Notes: generated by a model from the sequence alone, not told the origin. A stretch of DNA of 36,829 bases from an uncultured Roseibium sp. (GCF_947499295.1 NZ_CANMNP010000026.1:1-36829); one strand, 5' to 3'; positions 16,855 through 25,800 are shown, counted from the first letter of the stretch. Numbers and translations: made by a program.

Positions 16855-17087
16855 ATTATTCAGTGCGTTATTTCGCCAGAAAACAAGTTTATTGCTGCGA
16901 ATTTTGTGCTGCTATTCTGAAACGGTAAGTCGGCGCTGAAGTTTTTGCAACTAAAAAGAGCGCCTGAACTTATTGGAGCGACAACAAGGCTAAACCCCGG
17001 AAGTCGGTGCCAACAAACCACTGAAAAAATGCGGTTAGCTCAGAAACTGCATTGAAATTGCCATGATCGCTGGCCAGTGTCTTCGGC
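16855..17087. other. AT-rich divergent intergenic region
   Basis: This gap separates the divergent transporter gene and rsmE and must hold promoters for both. The left half is A/T-rich, consistent with a promoter for the transporter on the minus strand. I cannot assign -35 or -10 boxes with confidence, and I see no RNA gene. Confidence 0.4.
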
Positions 17088-17846
17088 ATGGGAAAATATG
17101 ATTTCAAAATGCAGCGGCTTTTTCTGCGGCATATTCTTGCAGATGGTGCGCGGATCGAAGTCGATCGAGGCCAGGCAAATTACCTGATGAACGTGTTGCG
17201 CCTGAAAGATGGCGACTACGTTCTTGTGTTCAATGGCAGCGACGGTGAGTGGCTGGCCAAAATCTCAAGCAACAGCAGACGGGACTGTGCGCTCCAGCTG
17301 ATGGAGCGAACCCGGGAGCAGACCGAGCGCAATGATCTGATGTACATGTTTGCACCGCTCAAGCATGCCCGGCTGGACTATCTGGTGCAAAAGGCGGTGG
17401 AGATGGGTGCTGGCAGTCTGAAGCCCGTCATGACCCAGCACACGCAGGCAAGTCGCGTCAATCTGGAACGCATGGAGGCAAATGTCATTGAGGCTGCGGA
17501 GCAATGCGGTGTGCTCTCCATCCCGGAAGTTCTGGCGCCGCAACCTCTCAAGGACGTGCTTGAAGTCTGGAGCCAGGCCCAGCCGGGACGAAAGCTTCTG
17601 TTTTGCGATGAAGGTGAGGGCACGGACAATCCCCTGATGACGCTTGCACAGCTCAAAGACGCGGGCCTCAATCCACTCGCGGTACTGGTTGGTCCCGAAG
17701 GCGGGTTTTCCGATGAGGAAAGACAGGAATTGCGCGCCATGGAATTTGTCGTTCCAATTCCTCTTGGACCACGTATTCTGCGGGCAGACACGGCAGCTGT
17801 CGCCGCGTTGACGGTGATTCAGGCAACATTGGGTGATTGGAGATAA
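17088..17846 (+). CDS. rsmE: 16S rRNA (uracil(1498)-N(3))-methyltransferase
   Basis: This 252-residue SPOUT-class methyltransferase methylates U1498 of 16S rRNA using S-adenosylmethionine. An N-terminal PUA-like RNA-binding domain (about 8-75, RHILADGARIEV and YLMNVLRLKDGD) precedes the trefoil-knot domain (about 85-252). The family signatures VGPEGGFSDEE and LGPRILRADTAAVAAL lie in the knot and bind the cofactor. The start could be ATG 17088 or ATG 17109, which gives the more usual N-terminus MQRLFLRH; neither has a strong ribosome site. A cyclase gene follows four bases after its stop, so the two are probably cotranscribed. Confidence 0.93.
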   Translation: MGKYDFKMQRLFLRHILADGARIEVDRGQANYLMNVLRLKDGDYVLVFNGSDGEWLAKISSNSRRDCALQLMERTREQTERNDLMYMFAPLKHARLDYLVQKAVEMGAGSLKPVMTQHTQASRVNLERMEANVIEAAEQCGVLSIPEVLAPQPLKDVLEVWSQAQPGRKLLFCDEGEGTDNPLMTLAQLKDAGLNPLAVLVGPEGGFSDEERQELRAMEFVVPIPLGPRILRADTAAVAALTVIQATLGDWR

Positions 17847-17850
17847 CCTG

Positions 17851-19614
17851 ATGTCTCAGGAAACCCTCCCGAAAAAGCAATCTTCCGATGAAGCCCCAAA
17901 CCTGAAGATCGCGGATATGGAGGGTTTCGGAACGGCATCGGGTGCCGAGGCTAAGAGAGCCCGCTTTCGTTTGCCGGTCGGTGTTGCCCTCGGTCTTGTG
18001 TTTTCAATGCTGCTGGTGGTGATCTGCGGAATTATCATTGCCTACATGTCTTCGGCCGATCGCCGGATTGCCGGGCGCTTGCTTGATGAGCAGGGACAGG
18101 CCGTGCTCAAGGGCAACGAAGCGGTCCTCAACAATTTTTTCAAGGAACAGGAGCTCCTGTTCCATACCATTGCGGTCCAGGCTGAGGACACCGGCAAACA
18201 GCTTCGACAGGCGGATCTGCTTGCCTATCACAAGCTTTTGCCCAACGGGGCCGCGCTTGAACTCGGCCGCTCTGTGTTGACGGAAGAGCCCTCCGATCAA
18301 TTGCCACAAGTCAGCTGGTCGGACTTTCGCTACCGGAATGGTTTTGCCACCGCGGTCAAACTGGCGGAGCTTGATCTTGGCAACGGTCAGACGCTGGTCG
18401 GCCTCTATCCCCAGCCAGTTTTCGCTGAAGTCGCCGACACCATGGAATGGGAGGGCCGGCAGCAGGTCTTTGTCTTGTCTGGCAAGGACCTGGCGATCGT
18501 TGTGGACGGTGTCCCGGAGAGCGAATTTGAGGCAAGTGCCGAACAGCCGCTGCCAAGGCTTGCGGACCTGAAAAGCTCGCCCTTGCATCGTGTCTGGGAG
18601 GACAATGAAAGAGCCCATGACATGGGTGGTTCCATTGAGGGCAGGGTCTTTCCGGGTGACCACGGGATGTTCACGGCCATCTATGACGACATCACGATCG
18701 GGCCTGCAAAGGGCTGGATCCTTGGCACACTTTACCAGGCTGACGAATTTGGTGCGGCGCTCGATCAAACCCAGATAGTCCTTTATGCGGCATTGGTTGC
18801 TCTTGTTGTCGGGGCAATCTTGTCTTTCATTGTGGGGCGAATGCTTGGCAGGCCGCTCAGCAGGCTTGCCCTGTCTGCCGCTGAGCTGCGGCAACTCAAA
18901 TTCGACGCAGCAGACAGATTGCCACGGTCTCGGCTGGCTGAGTTGGATGACGTCAATCAGGCATTTAACGGCTCCATCGGAGCCTTGAACGCGTTTGCCA
19001 AATATGTACCCAAGCAGCTTGTATTCCGCCTGATTGAAGAGGGCATGACCAGCACCCGCAACATCGAGATCAAGCAAATGACCATTGTCTTTACCGATCT
19101 TGCAGGCTTCACCGATTTGGCTTCACACATGAGCGCTGAAGAAACGGCCGGGTATCTGAATGGATACTTCGAAACCGTGTCTCAGGCTATTTCGGAACGG
19201 CAGGGTACGATTGACAAGTTCCTGGGAGATGGTGTGATGGCTTTCTGGGGAGCCCCTTCTGAACAGCCGGATCACGCAGCCATGGCAATTGCGGCGGTCA
19301 AAACGCTCGCTGATAGAATTGAGCAGGCAACCGGGCGCACTATGCGGGTGCGCATCGGCGTTCACACCGGCAAAGTCGTTGTCGGTGATATCGGCTCCTC
19401 CGCCCGAATGAACTACACCGTAATCGGTGATGCGGTGAATGTAGCGGCCCGGCTTCAGGAGTACGGAAAGAAGGTTGACCCGGACGCGAAGGTAATTGCG
19501 TTGGCAAGTGGTGATACAATGGCAAACCTTCCTGAAGGAACGACCGCGACGAGCCTTGGAACGGTTCAATTGAGAGGCCGCACAGAGCCGTTATCGGTCT
19601 TCAGGATCGCGTGA
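17851..19614 (+). CDS. Membrane-bound class III adenylate/guanylate cyclase
   Basis: This 587-residue protein has a cytoplasmic N-terminal tail, a membrane segment (about 42-65), a large periplasmic sensing region of Cache/CHASE type (about 66-305), a second membrane segment (about 308-332), a short HAMP-like linker and a class III cyclase domain (about 405-585). The metal-binding aspartates are D416 (IVFTDLAGF) and D460 (KFLGDGVMAFWGAP), and the transition-state region reads NYTVIGDAVNVAARLQ. Lysine in DKFLGDG favours ATP as substrate, giving cAMP; cGMP is not excluded. I chose ATG 17851, preceded by GGAGA and four bases after rsmE; a GTG at 17833 would overlap rsmE. The periplasmic region suggests an external signal, unidentified. 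Confidence 0.9.
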   Translation: MSQETLPKKQSSDEAPNLKIADMEGFGTASGAEAKRARFRLPVGVALGLVFSMLLVVICGIIIAYMSSADRRIAGRLLDEQGQAVLKGNEAVLNNFFKEQELLFHTIAVQAEDTGKQLRQADLLAYHKLLPNGAALELGRSVLTEEPSDQLPQVSWSDFRYRNGFATAVKLAELDLGNGQTLVGLYPQPVFAEVADTMEWEGRQQVFVLSGKDLAIVVDGVPESEFEASAEQPLPRLADLKSSPLHRVWEDNERAHDMGGSIEGRVFPGDHGMFTAIYDDITIGPAKGWILGTLYQADEFGAALDQTQIVLYAALVALVVGAILSFIVGRMLGRPLSRLALSAAELRQLKFDAADRLPRSRLAELDDVNQAFNGSIGALNAFAKYVPKQLVFRLIEEGMTSTRNIEIKQMTIVFTDLAGFTDLASHMSAEETAGYLNGYFETVSQAISERQGTIDKFLGDGVMAFWGAPSEQPDHAAMAIAAVKTLADRIEQATGRTMRVRIGVHTGKVVVGDIGSSARMNYTVIGDAVNVAARLQEYGKKVDPDAKVIALASGDTMANLPEGTTATSLGTVQLRGRTEPLSVFRIA

Positions 19615-19760
19615 GATCCAGCCGGTGTCGTTTCCTTGCTTGCAATCTTCTTTCAGGACTCCTAAATCACCGAAACTCAATTACGCCCGGTCCCGGGCAC
19701 AGCGGATCATTGCGGTTTGGGGGCAAACACACGGGCCGCACAGGAAATTAGGACAAGTTC

Positions 19761-21134
19761 ATGGCCCGCGACACGGTCGACACCACTCCGATTGAATCTG
19801 TGGCCGAGTTGGCCGCAACCCTGGAAGAGGGCTGTAAGCCTGAAGACCAGTTCCGCATCGGTACCGAGCACGAAAAGTTCCTTTTTTGTGAAAAGGAGCT
19901 GTCACCGATCCCGTATGAGGGTGACAACGGGATCGAAGCGGTTCTGACCGGTATGGAAAAGTTGCTCGGCTGGGACCGGATCGAGGATGATGGCAAGATC
20001 ATCGGTCTGGCGGATGATCACGGCGGCGGTGCTATTTCGATTGAACCTGGCGGACAGTTCGAATTGTCGGGGGCTCCGCTGGACAGCCTGCACCAGACTT
20101 GCCGTGAGGCCAACCAGCATCTTGCCAATGTCCGCAAGGTTGCGGAACCGCTGGGGGTTGGATTTCTCGGCATTGGCATGACGCCGACATGGGCTCGTTC
20201 CGATGTCCCGCGCATGCCCAAATCCCGATATGACATCATGACCAACTACATGCCGAAGGTGGGCTCGCTTGGTCTCGACATGATGTACCGCACGGCAACC
20301 ATTCAGGTGAACCTCGACTTTGCGTCTGAAGCCGACATGGTCAAGAAGATGAGGGTCGGTCTGGCCCTTCAACCAATTGCCACGTCGATATTTGCAAACT
20401 CTCCCTTCACCGAAGGCAAGCCGAACGGCTTCAAATCGTTCCGGGCCCAGATCTGGACCGACACAGACGGTGACCGGACGGGTGATATGCCGTTTGCCTT
20501 CGAAGATGGTTTCGGGTTCGAACGCTACGTTGAATGGGCGATTGACGTGCCGATGTACTTTGTGAAAAGAGGCGCAACCTACTACGACGTGACTGGCACA
20601 ACCTTCCGCGAGTTCATGAACGGTGCGCTCGAAGGCAAGGTGCCGGATGCAACGCCAAGCCTTGGGGACTGGAACAACCATCTTTCGACACTGTTCCCCG
20701 ATGTCAGGTTGAAAAAATATATTGAAATGCGCGGTGCCGACGGCGGTCCGTGGCGGCGCATTTGTGCGCTCCCTGCCTTGTGGGTCGGTCTTCTCTATGA
20801 TGACGGCGTGCTTGATCAGGCATACGAACTGATAAAGGATTGGACGGCAGAAGAGCGTGCAAACCTGCGCAGTTCCGTTCCCAAAACGGCCTTGCAGACC
20901 CCATTCAGAAACGGGACGGTATTGGATGTTGCACGTGATGTTTTGGCGTTGTCTCAAGAGGGTCTGAAGCGCCGGAACAGGTTGAGCGATGGGGATCTTG
21001 ACGAGCGCGTCCACCTTGCGCCGATCGAAGAAGGATTGGCATCCGGCATGTGCCCGGCCGACGTGCTGTTGCAACGCTATAACGGGTCCTGGGACGGCGA
21101 TGTCACACAGGTTTTCCGGGACTACGCCTACTAG
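19761..21134 (+). CDS. gshA: Glutamate-cysteine ligase, alphaproteobacterial/plant type
   Basis: This 457-residue enzyme carries out the first step of glutathione synthesis, joining glutamate and cysteine with ATP. It is of the GCS2 class shared by alphaproteobacteria and plants rather than the E. coli GshA fold-group. Recognisable stretches are FRIGTEHEKF near the N-terminus, ISIEPGGQFELSGAP (about 93-107), MTPTWARSDVPRMPKSRY (about 140-157) and WRRICALPALWVGLLYD (about 331-347). It stands as a single gene with its own 146-base upstream gap. I see no internal break, and the length is normal for the family. Start ATG 19761 follows a modest AGGA-type site. Confidence 0.94.
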   Translation: MARDTVDTTPIESVAELAATLEEGCKPEDQFRIGTEHEKFLFCEKELSPIPYEGDNGIEAVLTGMEKLLGWDRIEDDGKIIGLADDHGGGAISIEPGGQFELSGAPLDSLHQTCREANQHLANVRKVAEPLGVGFLGIGMTPTWARSDVPRMPKSRYDIMTNYMPKVGSLGLDMMYRTATIQVNLDFASEADMVKKMRVGLALQPIATSIFANSPFTEGKPNGFKSFRAQIWTDTDGDRTGDMPFAFEDGFGFERYVEWAIDVPMYFVKRGATYYDVTGTTFREFMNGALEGKVPDATPSLGDWNNHLSTLFPDVRLKKYIEMRGADGGPWRRICALPALWVGLLYDDGVLDQAYELIKDWTAEERANLRSSVPKTALQTPFRNGTVLDVARDVLALSQEGLKRRNRLSDGDLDERVHLAPIEEGLASGMCPADVLLQRYNGSWDGDVTQVFRDYAY

Positions 21135-21281
21135 GCTCCTTATCTGAACTTGATTTTGAACACGTGGGGATAGAACTGGCTCGAGATGGCCTTTGATTGA
21201 CCTTATGCACGCAAAAGGTCACTCTGTTTTCGGTAGGTCTTGTTTCTCAAGGCCTTGAGGCGCGATGACCGGAGCAGAGCG

Positions 21282-22046
21282 ATGACTGGTAGCGACAGGG
21301 CGGCCCCACCGTTTGACGTTTTTTCCTTAAGTGAGGATGTGAGAAACCGCTTCGGCTGGTCCAACGAAGACCTGAGCAGCGTCATGGAACAACTGATGCC
21401 GGCCGCGCTGAATGGATTTCGCTATTTTGGCAGTGCTGTTCCCGGCTTTTCCGATTTTCTCAGTCAGGCAGCACCCGGCGCTACAGGCCTTGAGAATCCG
21501 TTTTCAAACTACGCCAGCATGTTTCAGGCACCTTCCGATGCGACCCTGACACCATTTTTTGGTCCTGAGGCCGTACAAAAAGCTCTTGCAGTTCAGGTGT
21601 CCTCAATCACGGGTCTGCAGCAGGATGCCATCAAGGAAATGATGCCGGTAGCAGCTACTCTGGCCATGGGTCAGATTGCCCGCCCCTTTGTTCATGGCGA
21701 AGCGCGAAATCTTCTTGATGCGTACCTGCGCGGCTTTGCACGAGGCCGACCGAAGCCAGCTCCGTCTCCTGTTGACTACCTCCAGGGCTATGCAGACGCC
21801 ATGCAGTCCTTCTGGGGTGCCTTTCTGCAGCCGGCACACATTGTTCAGGACAGCGAAATGGAAGAGCCTGAACACATTCAGGAAGAGGAACTGCCGCCGG
21901 AAGAAGAAGACCCGGAGACAGACACTTCTGAATTTGACGAAATGGTATCAGGCTGGATGTCGGCCGGCCGGGACTTTCAATCCAACCAGTTCAAGGCCTT
22001 TGACAGTTTTTTTGAAAAGGCATCCAAGGATTTCGGCGATCGTTAG
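21282..22046 (+). CDS. DUF937-like protein with acidic region
   Basis: This 254-residue cytoplasmic protein resembles the DUF937 family near its start (VRNRFGWSNEDLSSVMEQLM then PAALNGFRYF, about 18-48). A helical middle region rich in alanine and phenylalanine follows (about 90-180). Residues roughly 200-225 form a strongly acidic stretch (EEELPPEEEDPE). The C-terminal segment AFDSFFEKASKDFGDR has a phasin-like amphipathic look, which is only suggestive. Function unknown. I chose the ATG at 21282, after GGAGCAGAG; an upstream in-frame start at 21240 is possible. It is convergent with the DUF1127 gene. Confidence 0.6.
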   Translation: MTGSDRAAPPFDVFSLSEDVRNRFGWSNEDLSSVMEQLMPAALNGFRYFGSAVPGFSDFLSQAAPGATGLENPFSNYASMFQAPSDATLTPFFGPEAVQKALAVQVSSITGLQQDAIKEMMPVAATLAMGQIARPFVHGEARNLLDAYLRGFARGRPKPAPSPVDYLQGYADAMQSFWGAFLQPAHIVQDSEMEEPEHIQEEELPPEEEDPETDTSEFDEMVSGWMSAGRDFQSNQFKAFDSFFEKASKDFGDR

Positions 22047-22099
22047 CCGTATAAGAATTTCGGGCATACATATCGCTCTGGCCGCATCGGCTGGAAAGC

Positions 22100-22129
22100 A
22101 AAAAAAGGCCCGCCATGGGAAGGCGGGCC
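22100..22129 (-). terminator. Rho-independent terminator of the DUF1127 gene
   Basis: The stem GGCCCGCC (22107-22114) pairs perfectly with GGCGGGCC (22122-22129). Seven As at 22100-22106 read as a T-run on the minus strand, just downstream of the minus-strand DUF1127 gene. It could also block the convergent transcript. Confidence 0.88.
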
Positions 22130-22187
22130 AGTTGCGTCAGCAAGGCTTGCCGACAGGGGCTGCTAAATTAAGTCCAGTGAGCCAAAG

Positions 22188-22502
22188 CTAAGCGGCAAGC
22201 GGGTCGCGTGCTGTTGCCGATCCGTCCACGATCTTGAGGGACGGTACAGTGTGCTGCACGTTCGCCGCCTTCAGTGTCTGGCCGAGTTCGGTGGACCCGC
22301 TCAAAAGAGATGTCGGGTCAGAATAGAACGGTCGGGCCATTCCCCGTCGAACATCGCTCCGGGTCAGGCCAATGTCCTTCAGTTGTTCGTCGGACCAATC
22401 TTTCAGTTCCGCAAACTGGCGCCGGTGCTTGGATACACGCCATGCACGGGCAACCATCTGCCCGAAGAGAGCGAAAAGCGGGTGGTTAGCTGTGTGAGTC
22501 AT
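22188..22502 (-). CDS. DUF1127 (YjiS-like) small protein
   Basis: This 104-residue protein holds a DUF1127 domain at about 15-60 with the arginine-rich, W/D-containing signature LKDWSDEQLKDIGLTRSDVR. A C-terminal tail of about 45 residues of no known kind follows. Small DUF1127 proteins in rhizobia and Brucella affect RNA turnover and phosphate and stress responses, and several are transcribed under control of VtlR/LsrB regulators. Here the gene is divergent from an LsrB-like regulator, which fits that pattern. It has its own terminator. An AGGAGAA ribosome site precedes the ATG at 22502. Confidence 0.88.
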   Translation of the reverse strand: MTHTANHPLFALFGQMVARAWRVSKHRRQFAELKDWSDEQLKDIGLTRSDVRRGMARPFYSDPTSLLSGSTELGQTLKAANVQHTVPSLKIVDGSATARDPLAA

Positions 22503-22711
22503 GGCAAAATTCTCCTGTGAGCGGCCGGAGGAATTTCCGGCAACTTGTTCCGCGCCGTCGTTGGCTATCCGTATTTTAGGAACAATCTGAAGATGGGTGA
22601 TTTGCTTGCATTAATCCAACGAATGTTTGTGATCAAAACCATCATTTGTTGTGATGATACAAAAACGCCGCGGAAATCGTGGTTCGAATTTGAAGTGTTC
22701 CAAAAGCATTT

Positions 22712-22725
22712 TTCATTTGAATGAA
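22712..22725. promoter_or_regulatory. Palindrome, candidate LysR operator
   Basis: TTCATT-TG-AATGAA is a palindrome with perfect six-base arms, 41 bases upstream of the LysR start and within the divergent promoter region shared with the DUF1127 gene. A TATAAA lies at 22732-22737. Operator function is inference from position. Confidence 0.4.
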
Positions 22726-22766
22726 TGTCATATAAAACATGAGCATTGTTTATAAATGAGGCATGT

Positions 22767-23642
22767 ATGCTCGATCTGGACCAGCTTCGAACTTTTGTGG
22801 CCATTGCCGAAAGCGGAAGCTTCACACGGGCAGCGGAAAACGTGCACAAGACCCAGTCCGCCGTCTCGATGCAAATGCGCCGGCTTGAAGAACGCATCGG
22901 CAAGCCGCTCTTCGTCCGGGTCGGCCGACAATCCCGCCTGACGGAGCATGGCGAACGCCTGCTTCACTATGCACGACGCCTTGTGCAGCTGAACGACGAA
23001 ACCCTTGCTGCCTTTGACGATACCGAGCTTGCCGGACTGGTAAGACTTGGGACACCTGACGATTATGCTGATCGTTTTTTACCAGAAATTCTGGCGCGGT
23101 TCTCAAGATCCAACCCCAAGGCCGAAGTCAGCGTCGTGTGCGCACCGACACCTAATCTTGCCGATATGATTGCTGGAGGAGAACTGGACGTCGCCATTAT
23201 CACGCACGTTCAGAAGAAAGGGCGCAAACACGTCGACCTGGTGCGACGGGAACCGCTTCTTTGGGTTGTTTCGGCGCGCCATGCCGTTGAAAACGAGTCT
23301 CCGTTGCCGCTCGCTCTTGGTCGTGCGACCTGTGACTGGCGCAAGGCGGCGATCAATGCGCTCGGCGATCAGATGCGCGAGCATCGGCTGCTCTATTCAA
23401 GTTGGAACTCAACGGCGGTTGGTGCTGCTGTCCTGGCCGGTCTGGCGATATCCGTCCTGCCGGAGTCCGCGCTCAGGTCCGGAATGCGGGTCCTCACCGA
23501 AACCGAGGGGTTCCCGCGGCTCCCTGATTGCGAGATTGGAATCATGCGGTCTTGGCACAACAGTTCCCGGGTGACCGATGCCTTGGTCGAGCACATCGTT
23601 TCGTCGCTGGACAACCTGTCCGTACCGCAAGCTGCGGAATAG
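22767..23642 (+). CDS. LysR-family regulator, LsrB/VtlR-like
   Basis: This 291-residue regulator has an N-terminal winged helix-turn-helix (about 1-60, FTRAAENVHKTQSAVSMQMR) and a LysR substrate-binding domain (about 90-285). The text closely follows the LsrB/VtlR group of rhizobia and brucellae: TPDDYADRFLPEILARFSRS, VRREPLLWV and LAISVLPESALRSGMRVL. These proteins act in oxidative-stress, envelope and small-RNA control. Cysteines at about 125 and 189 could be redox-sensing, as proposed for LsrB. It is divergent from a DUF1127 gene, a known kind of VtlR target, and is followed by a close paralogue in the same orientation. The ATG at 22767 follows GAGG; the open frame extends seven codons upstream through a TTG. 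Confidence 0.88.
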   Translation: MLDLDQLRTFVAIAESGSFTRAAENVHKTQSAVSMQMRRLEERIGKPLFVRVGRQSRLTEHGERLLHYARRLVQLNDETLAAFDDTELAGLVRLGTPDDYADRFLPEILARFSRSNPKAEVSVVCAPTPNLADMIAGGELDVAIITHVQKKGRKHVDLVRREPLLWVVSARHAVENESPLPLALGRATCDWRKAAINALGDQMREHRLLYSSWNSTAVGAAVLAGLAISVLPESALRSGMRVLTETEGFPRLPDCEIGIMRSWHNSSRVTDALVEHIVSSLDNLSVPQAAE

Positions 23643-23712
23643 CAGCAGGCGAATTAGATTCGTTCTAAAGTTTCAGATGTTTACCTTAAAAATTCTGGAT
23701 TTTTGCGCTCAA

Positions 23713-23727
23713 GTTTCCGATTGAAAC
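23713..23727. promoter_or_regulatory. Inverted repeat upstream of second LysR gene
   Basis: GTTTC-N5-GAAAC lies about 75 bases before the start of the second LysR gene. The 15-base dyad has the size of a LysR binding box, although it is not a canonical T-N11-A. It may serve autoregulation or control by the neighbouring paralogue. Confidence 0.35.
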
Positions 23728-23800
23728 GTAAGAATGTGTGATGTATCTTCATCAAATCAATTCGTAACTCATATCGCTCGGCACATTCGCGGGAATTTGC

Positions 23801-24691
23801 ATGAATCACGCGCTAGATATCGATCAGCTGCGAACCTTTCTGGCTATCGCTGAGCTGGGAAGTTTCACCAAGGCCGGCGAAGCTGTTCACAAGACCCAAT
23901 CAGCTGTTTCCATGCAAATGCGCCGTCTGGAAGAGCGTGTCGGACAGCCGATTTTTATCAAGGACGGCCGCCAGTCGCGCTTGACCGAGGATGGCCAACG
24001 GCTGGTGGAATTCGCCCGTCGGATGATCCTTCTAAACGATGAGACCCTGTCCGCGTTCAATGGCCATAAGGAAGTGGGCCATGTGAAACTTGGGGTGCCG
24101 GACGACTACGCCGACAGGTTGCTGCCGCAAGTTCTGGCAGCTTTCAACCGGCTTAATCCGTCGATCGAGGTCAAGGTTGAGTGTTCCGGCAGCTCGAAAC
24201 TGACCGAGGCGATCCGTGAAGGAGCGCTCGACGTTGCCATCACCACATCAAGTGACACGATGGATCTGCGCGGTGAAATCATCAGGCGCGAACCTCTTTA
24301 CTGGGTAACGTCCACACAGCATTCTGCGCACACCCAGGAGGTGATCCGTCTCGCGCTTGGTCCGGCAACATGTGGATGGCGGCGTCTTTCCATGGATGCG
24401 CTCGATCGTGCCGGACGCAGTTACCGCGTTTCTTACACAAGTTCGAGCGCTGCTGCTCTGGTCGGTGCAGTTCAGGCCGGGCTGGCGGTGACAGTGTTTC
24501 CCGAAAGTGCAATTCGAGACGGCATGCGCATCCTGGAGGAAAGGGATGGTTTTCCGTCCCTGCCATATTGCGACATTGCCCTGTTGCGCTCAGACAGCGC
24601 ACGCGAAGCCATGCACGATACGCTCTGCAATCATCTGATCGCGGCAATCGGCAATGTCGGAAACGGAACCAGCCAGGTGGCTGCGGAATAA
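23801..24691 (+). CDS. LysR-family regulator, paralogue of the preceding gene
   Basis: This 296-residue regulator is co-linear with the preceding LysR protein, and about half the residues appear identical by eye. The helix-turn-helix region is nearly the same (VHKTQSAVSMQMRRLEERVG). In the effector domain, VPDDYADRLLPQVLAAFNR and LAVTVFPESAIRDGMRIL align directly with the first copy. The effector pocket differs more, so the ligands or signals probably differ while the DNA targets may overlap. Its own 158-base upstream region with an inverted repeat indicates separate transcription. The start ATG at 23801 follows a GGGAA site. It likely arose by tandem duplication. Confidence 0.88.
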   Translation: MNHALDIDQLRTFLAIAELGSFTKAGEAVHKTQSAVSMQMRRLEERVGQPIFIKDGRQSRLTEDGQRLVEFARRMILLNDETLSAFNGHKEVGHVKLGVPDDYADRLLPQVLAAFNRLNPSIEVKVECSGSSKLTEAIREGALDVAITTSSDTMDLRGEIIRREPLYWVTSTQHSAHTQEVIRLALGPATCGWRRLSMDALDRAGRSYRVSYTSSSAAALVGAVQAGLAVTVFPESAIRDGMRILEERDGFPSLPYCDIALLRSDSAREAMHDTLCNHLIAAIGNVGNGTSQVAAE

Positions 24692-24733
24692 GTCCGGCAA
24701 ATATGCGTTTTTCCAATGGTTGCGCGGTACACT

Positions 24734-25651
24734 TTACCGTGCTCGCAGCATCATGAGATTGCCTGCAAGCACAAAGATCAGGCCTGAAGCGGCAAGCACC
24801 GTCCACTGATAGTCTTCAAAGATCGTCGAAAGCGTCAGCGCCACCACCGGGAACATGACGGTGGCGTAGCCTGCGCGCGCCGAGCCGATGCGTCCGAGCA
24901 GTGTCAGATAGGAAGCAAAGGCGATCACCGAAGCGACAAGCGCAAGATACACGAGCGTGCCGAGGTAGGTTAAGGACCATTCAATGGCGAAGCTTTGACC
25001 GCGCAGCGCCGATGCAATCCCCAGAAATACCATACCGTAGACCATACCCCAGGCGGTCGCAGGCGTTACGCCGATCCCTTGGCGCTGCGTATCTGCGGAC
25101 AGCATGTTGCCGAAACAGAAGCTGAGTGTGCCGCCAATACACATGGACAGTCCGAAAAGCGTCTCGGAGCTGTATTGCGCACTGGCAAGCGTTGGCCAGA
25201 ACATCAAGCCGATCCCTGCAAATCCAAGGACACCTGCGGCAAGCGCCAGCAGGTTCGGCCGTTGACCAAACAGCAAAAGTCCGAGAAACAGGTTGAAGAT
25301 CGAAGCGGTTGAAAAGATCACCGCGAGCAGACCAGAAGGCAGATGCGAAGCGCCATAGTAGAAGAGCGTGAAATTCGTCGAAAACAGAAAAGCCCCGAGA
25401 CCGGCGAAGCGAAGGTGGTCTTTGAGCGGAAACGAAAGATCATGCCCTCTGTATTTCGCCCATGCCATCATGATCGTTGCGGCCAGAACGAACCGCCAGA
25501 AAACGGATACTTCTGGCGCGACCGTTGCGACCTGGCCTTTCATTGCGATCCAGCTGAAGCCCCATGCAAGCACGGTCGTCGCATAAAGACCGTAATCGGT
25601 TGCATTGAAACCATGTGACTTGGATCCGGCAGCAGGGGATGCGACGCTCAT
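24734..25651 (-). CDS. EamA/DMT-family transporter (RhaT-like exporter)
   Basis: This 305-residue inner-membrane protein has ten hydrophobic helices in two EamA repeats (about 15-140 and 160-300). Recognisable positions are VLAWGFSWIAMKGQ in helix 1, FVLAATIMMAWAKYRG, LLFGQRPNLLALAAGVLGF, and the late ARAGYATVMFPVVALTLSTI. Family members often export amino acids or other small metabolites. It lies 150 bases downstream of a threonine/serine dehydratase on the same strand, so a shared transcript and an amino-acid-related substrate are plausible. The substrate is unknown. I chose ATG 25651; an upstream in-frame GTG at 25711 would add a non-hydrophobic extension. Confidence 0.87.
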   Translation of the reverse strand: MSVASPAAGSKSHGFNATDYGLYATTVLAWGFSWIAMKGQVATVAPEVSVFWRFVLAATIMMAWAKYRGHDLSFPLKDHLRFAGLGAFLFSTNFTLFYYGASHLPSGLLAVIFSTASIFNLFLGLLLFGQRPNLLALAAGVLGFAGIGLMFWPTLASAQYSSETLFGLSMCIGGTLSFCFGNMLSADTQRQGIGVTPATAWGMVYGMVFLGIASALRGQSFAIEWSLTYLGTLVYLALVASVIAFASYLTLLGRIGSARAGYATVMFPVVALTLSTIFEDYQWTVLAASGLIFVLAGNLMMLRAR

Positions 25652-25800
25652 AAGACTGGCCAATCGGAAATGGGAAGTGAAACCAATGTGAGTGCATGGC
25701 CGGATCAGCACAAATGATTGTTTTTGATCTATCCATCACGAGATCCGATGACTTCTCGTGTTGAAGCTGTGGCCTTGATGCTGAAAGTGCGGCTGCGACG

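Noticed and set aside
17028..17060. Fragment resembling a tRNA D-arm (GGTTAGCTCAGA)
   Set aside because: No acceptor stem, anticodon arm or T-arm motif can be found around it.
18004..19077. 357-residue antisense open frame opposite the cyclase gene
   Set aside because: It covers the conserved membrane and sensor part of the cyclase on the opposite strand and has no motif of its own.
19902..21074. 390-residue antisense open frame opposite gshA
   Set aside because: gshA is unmistakable on the other strand, and the antisense product shows no domain and a composition typical of shadows.
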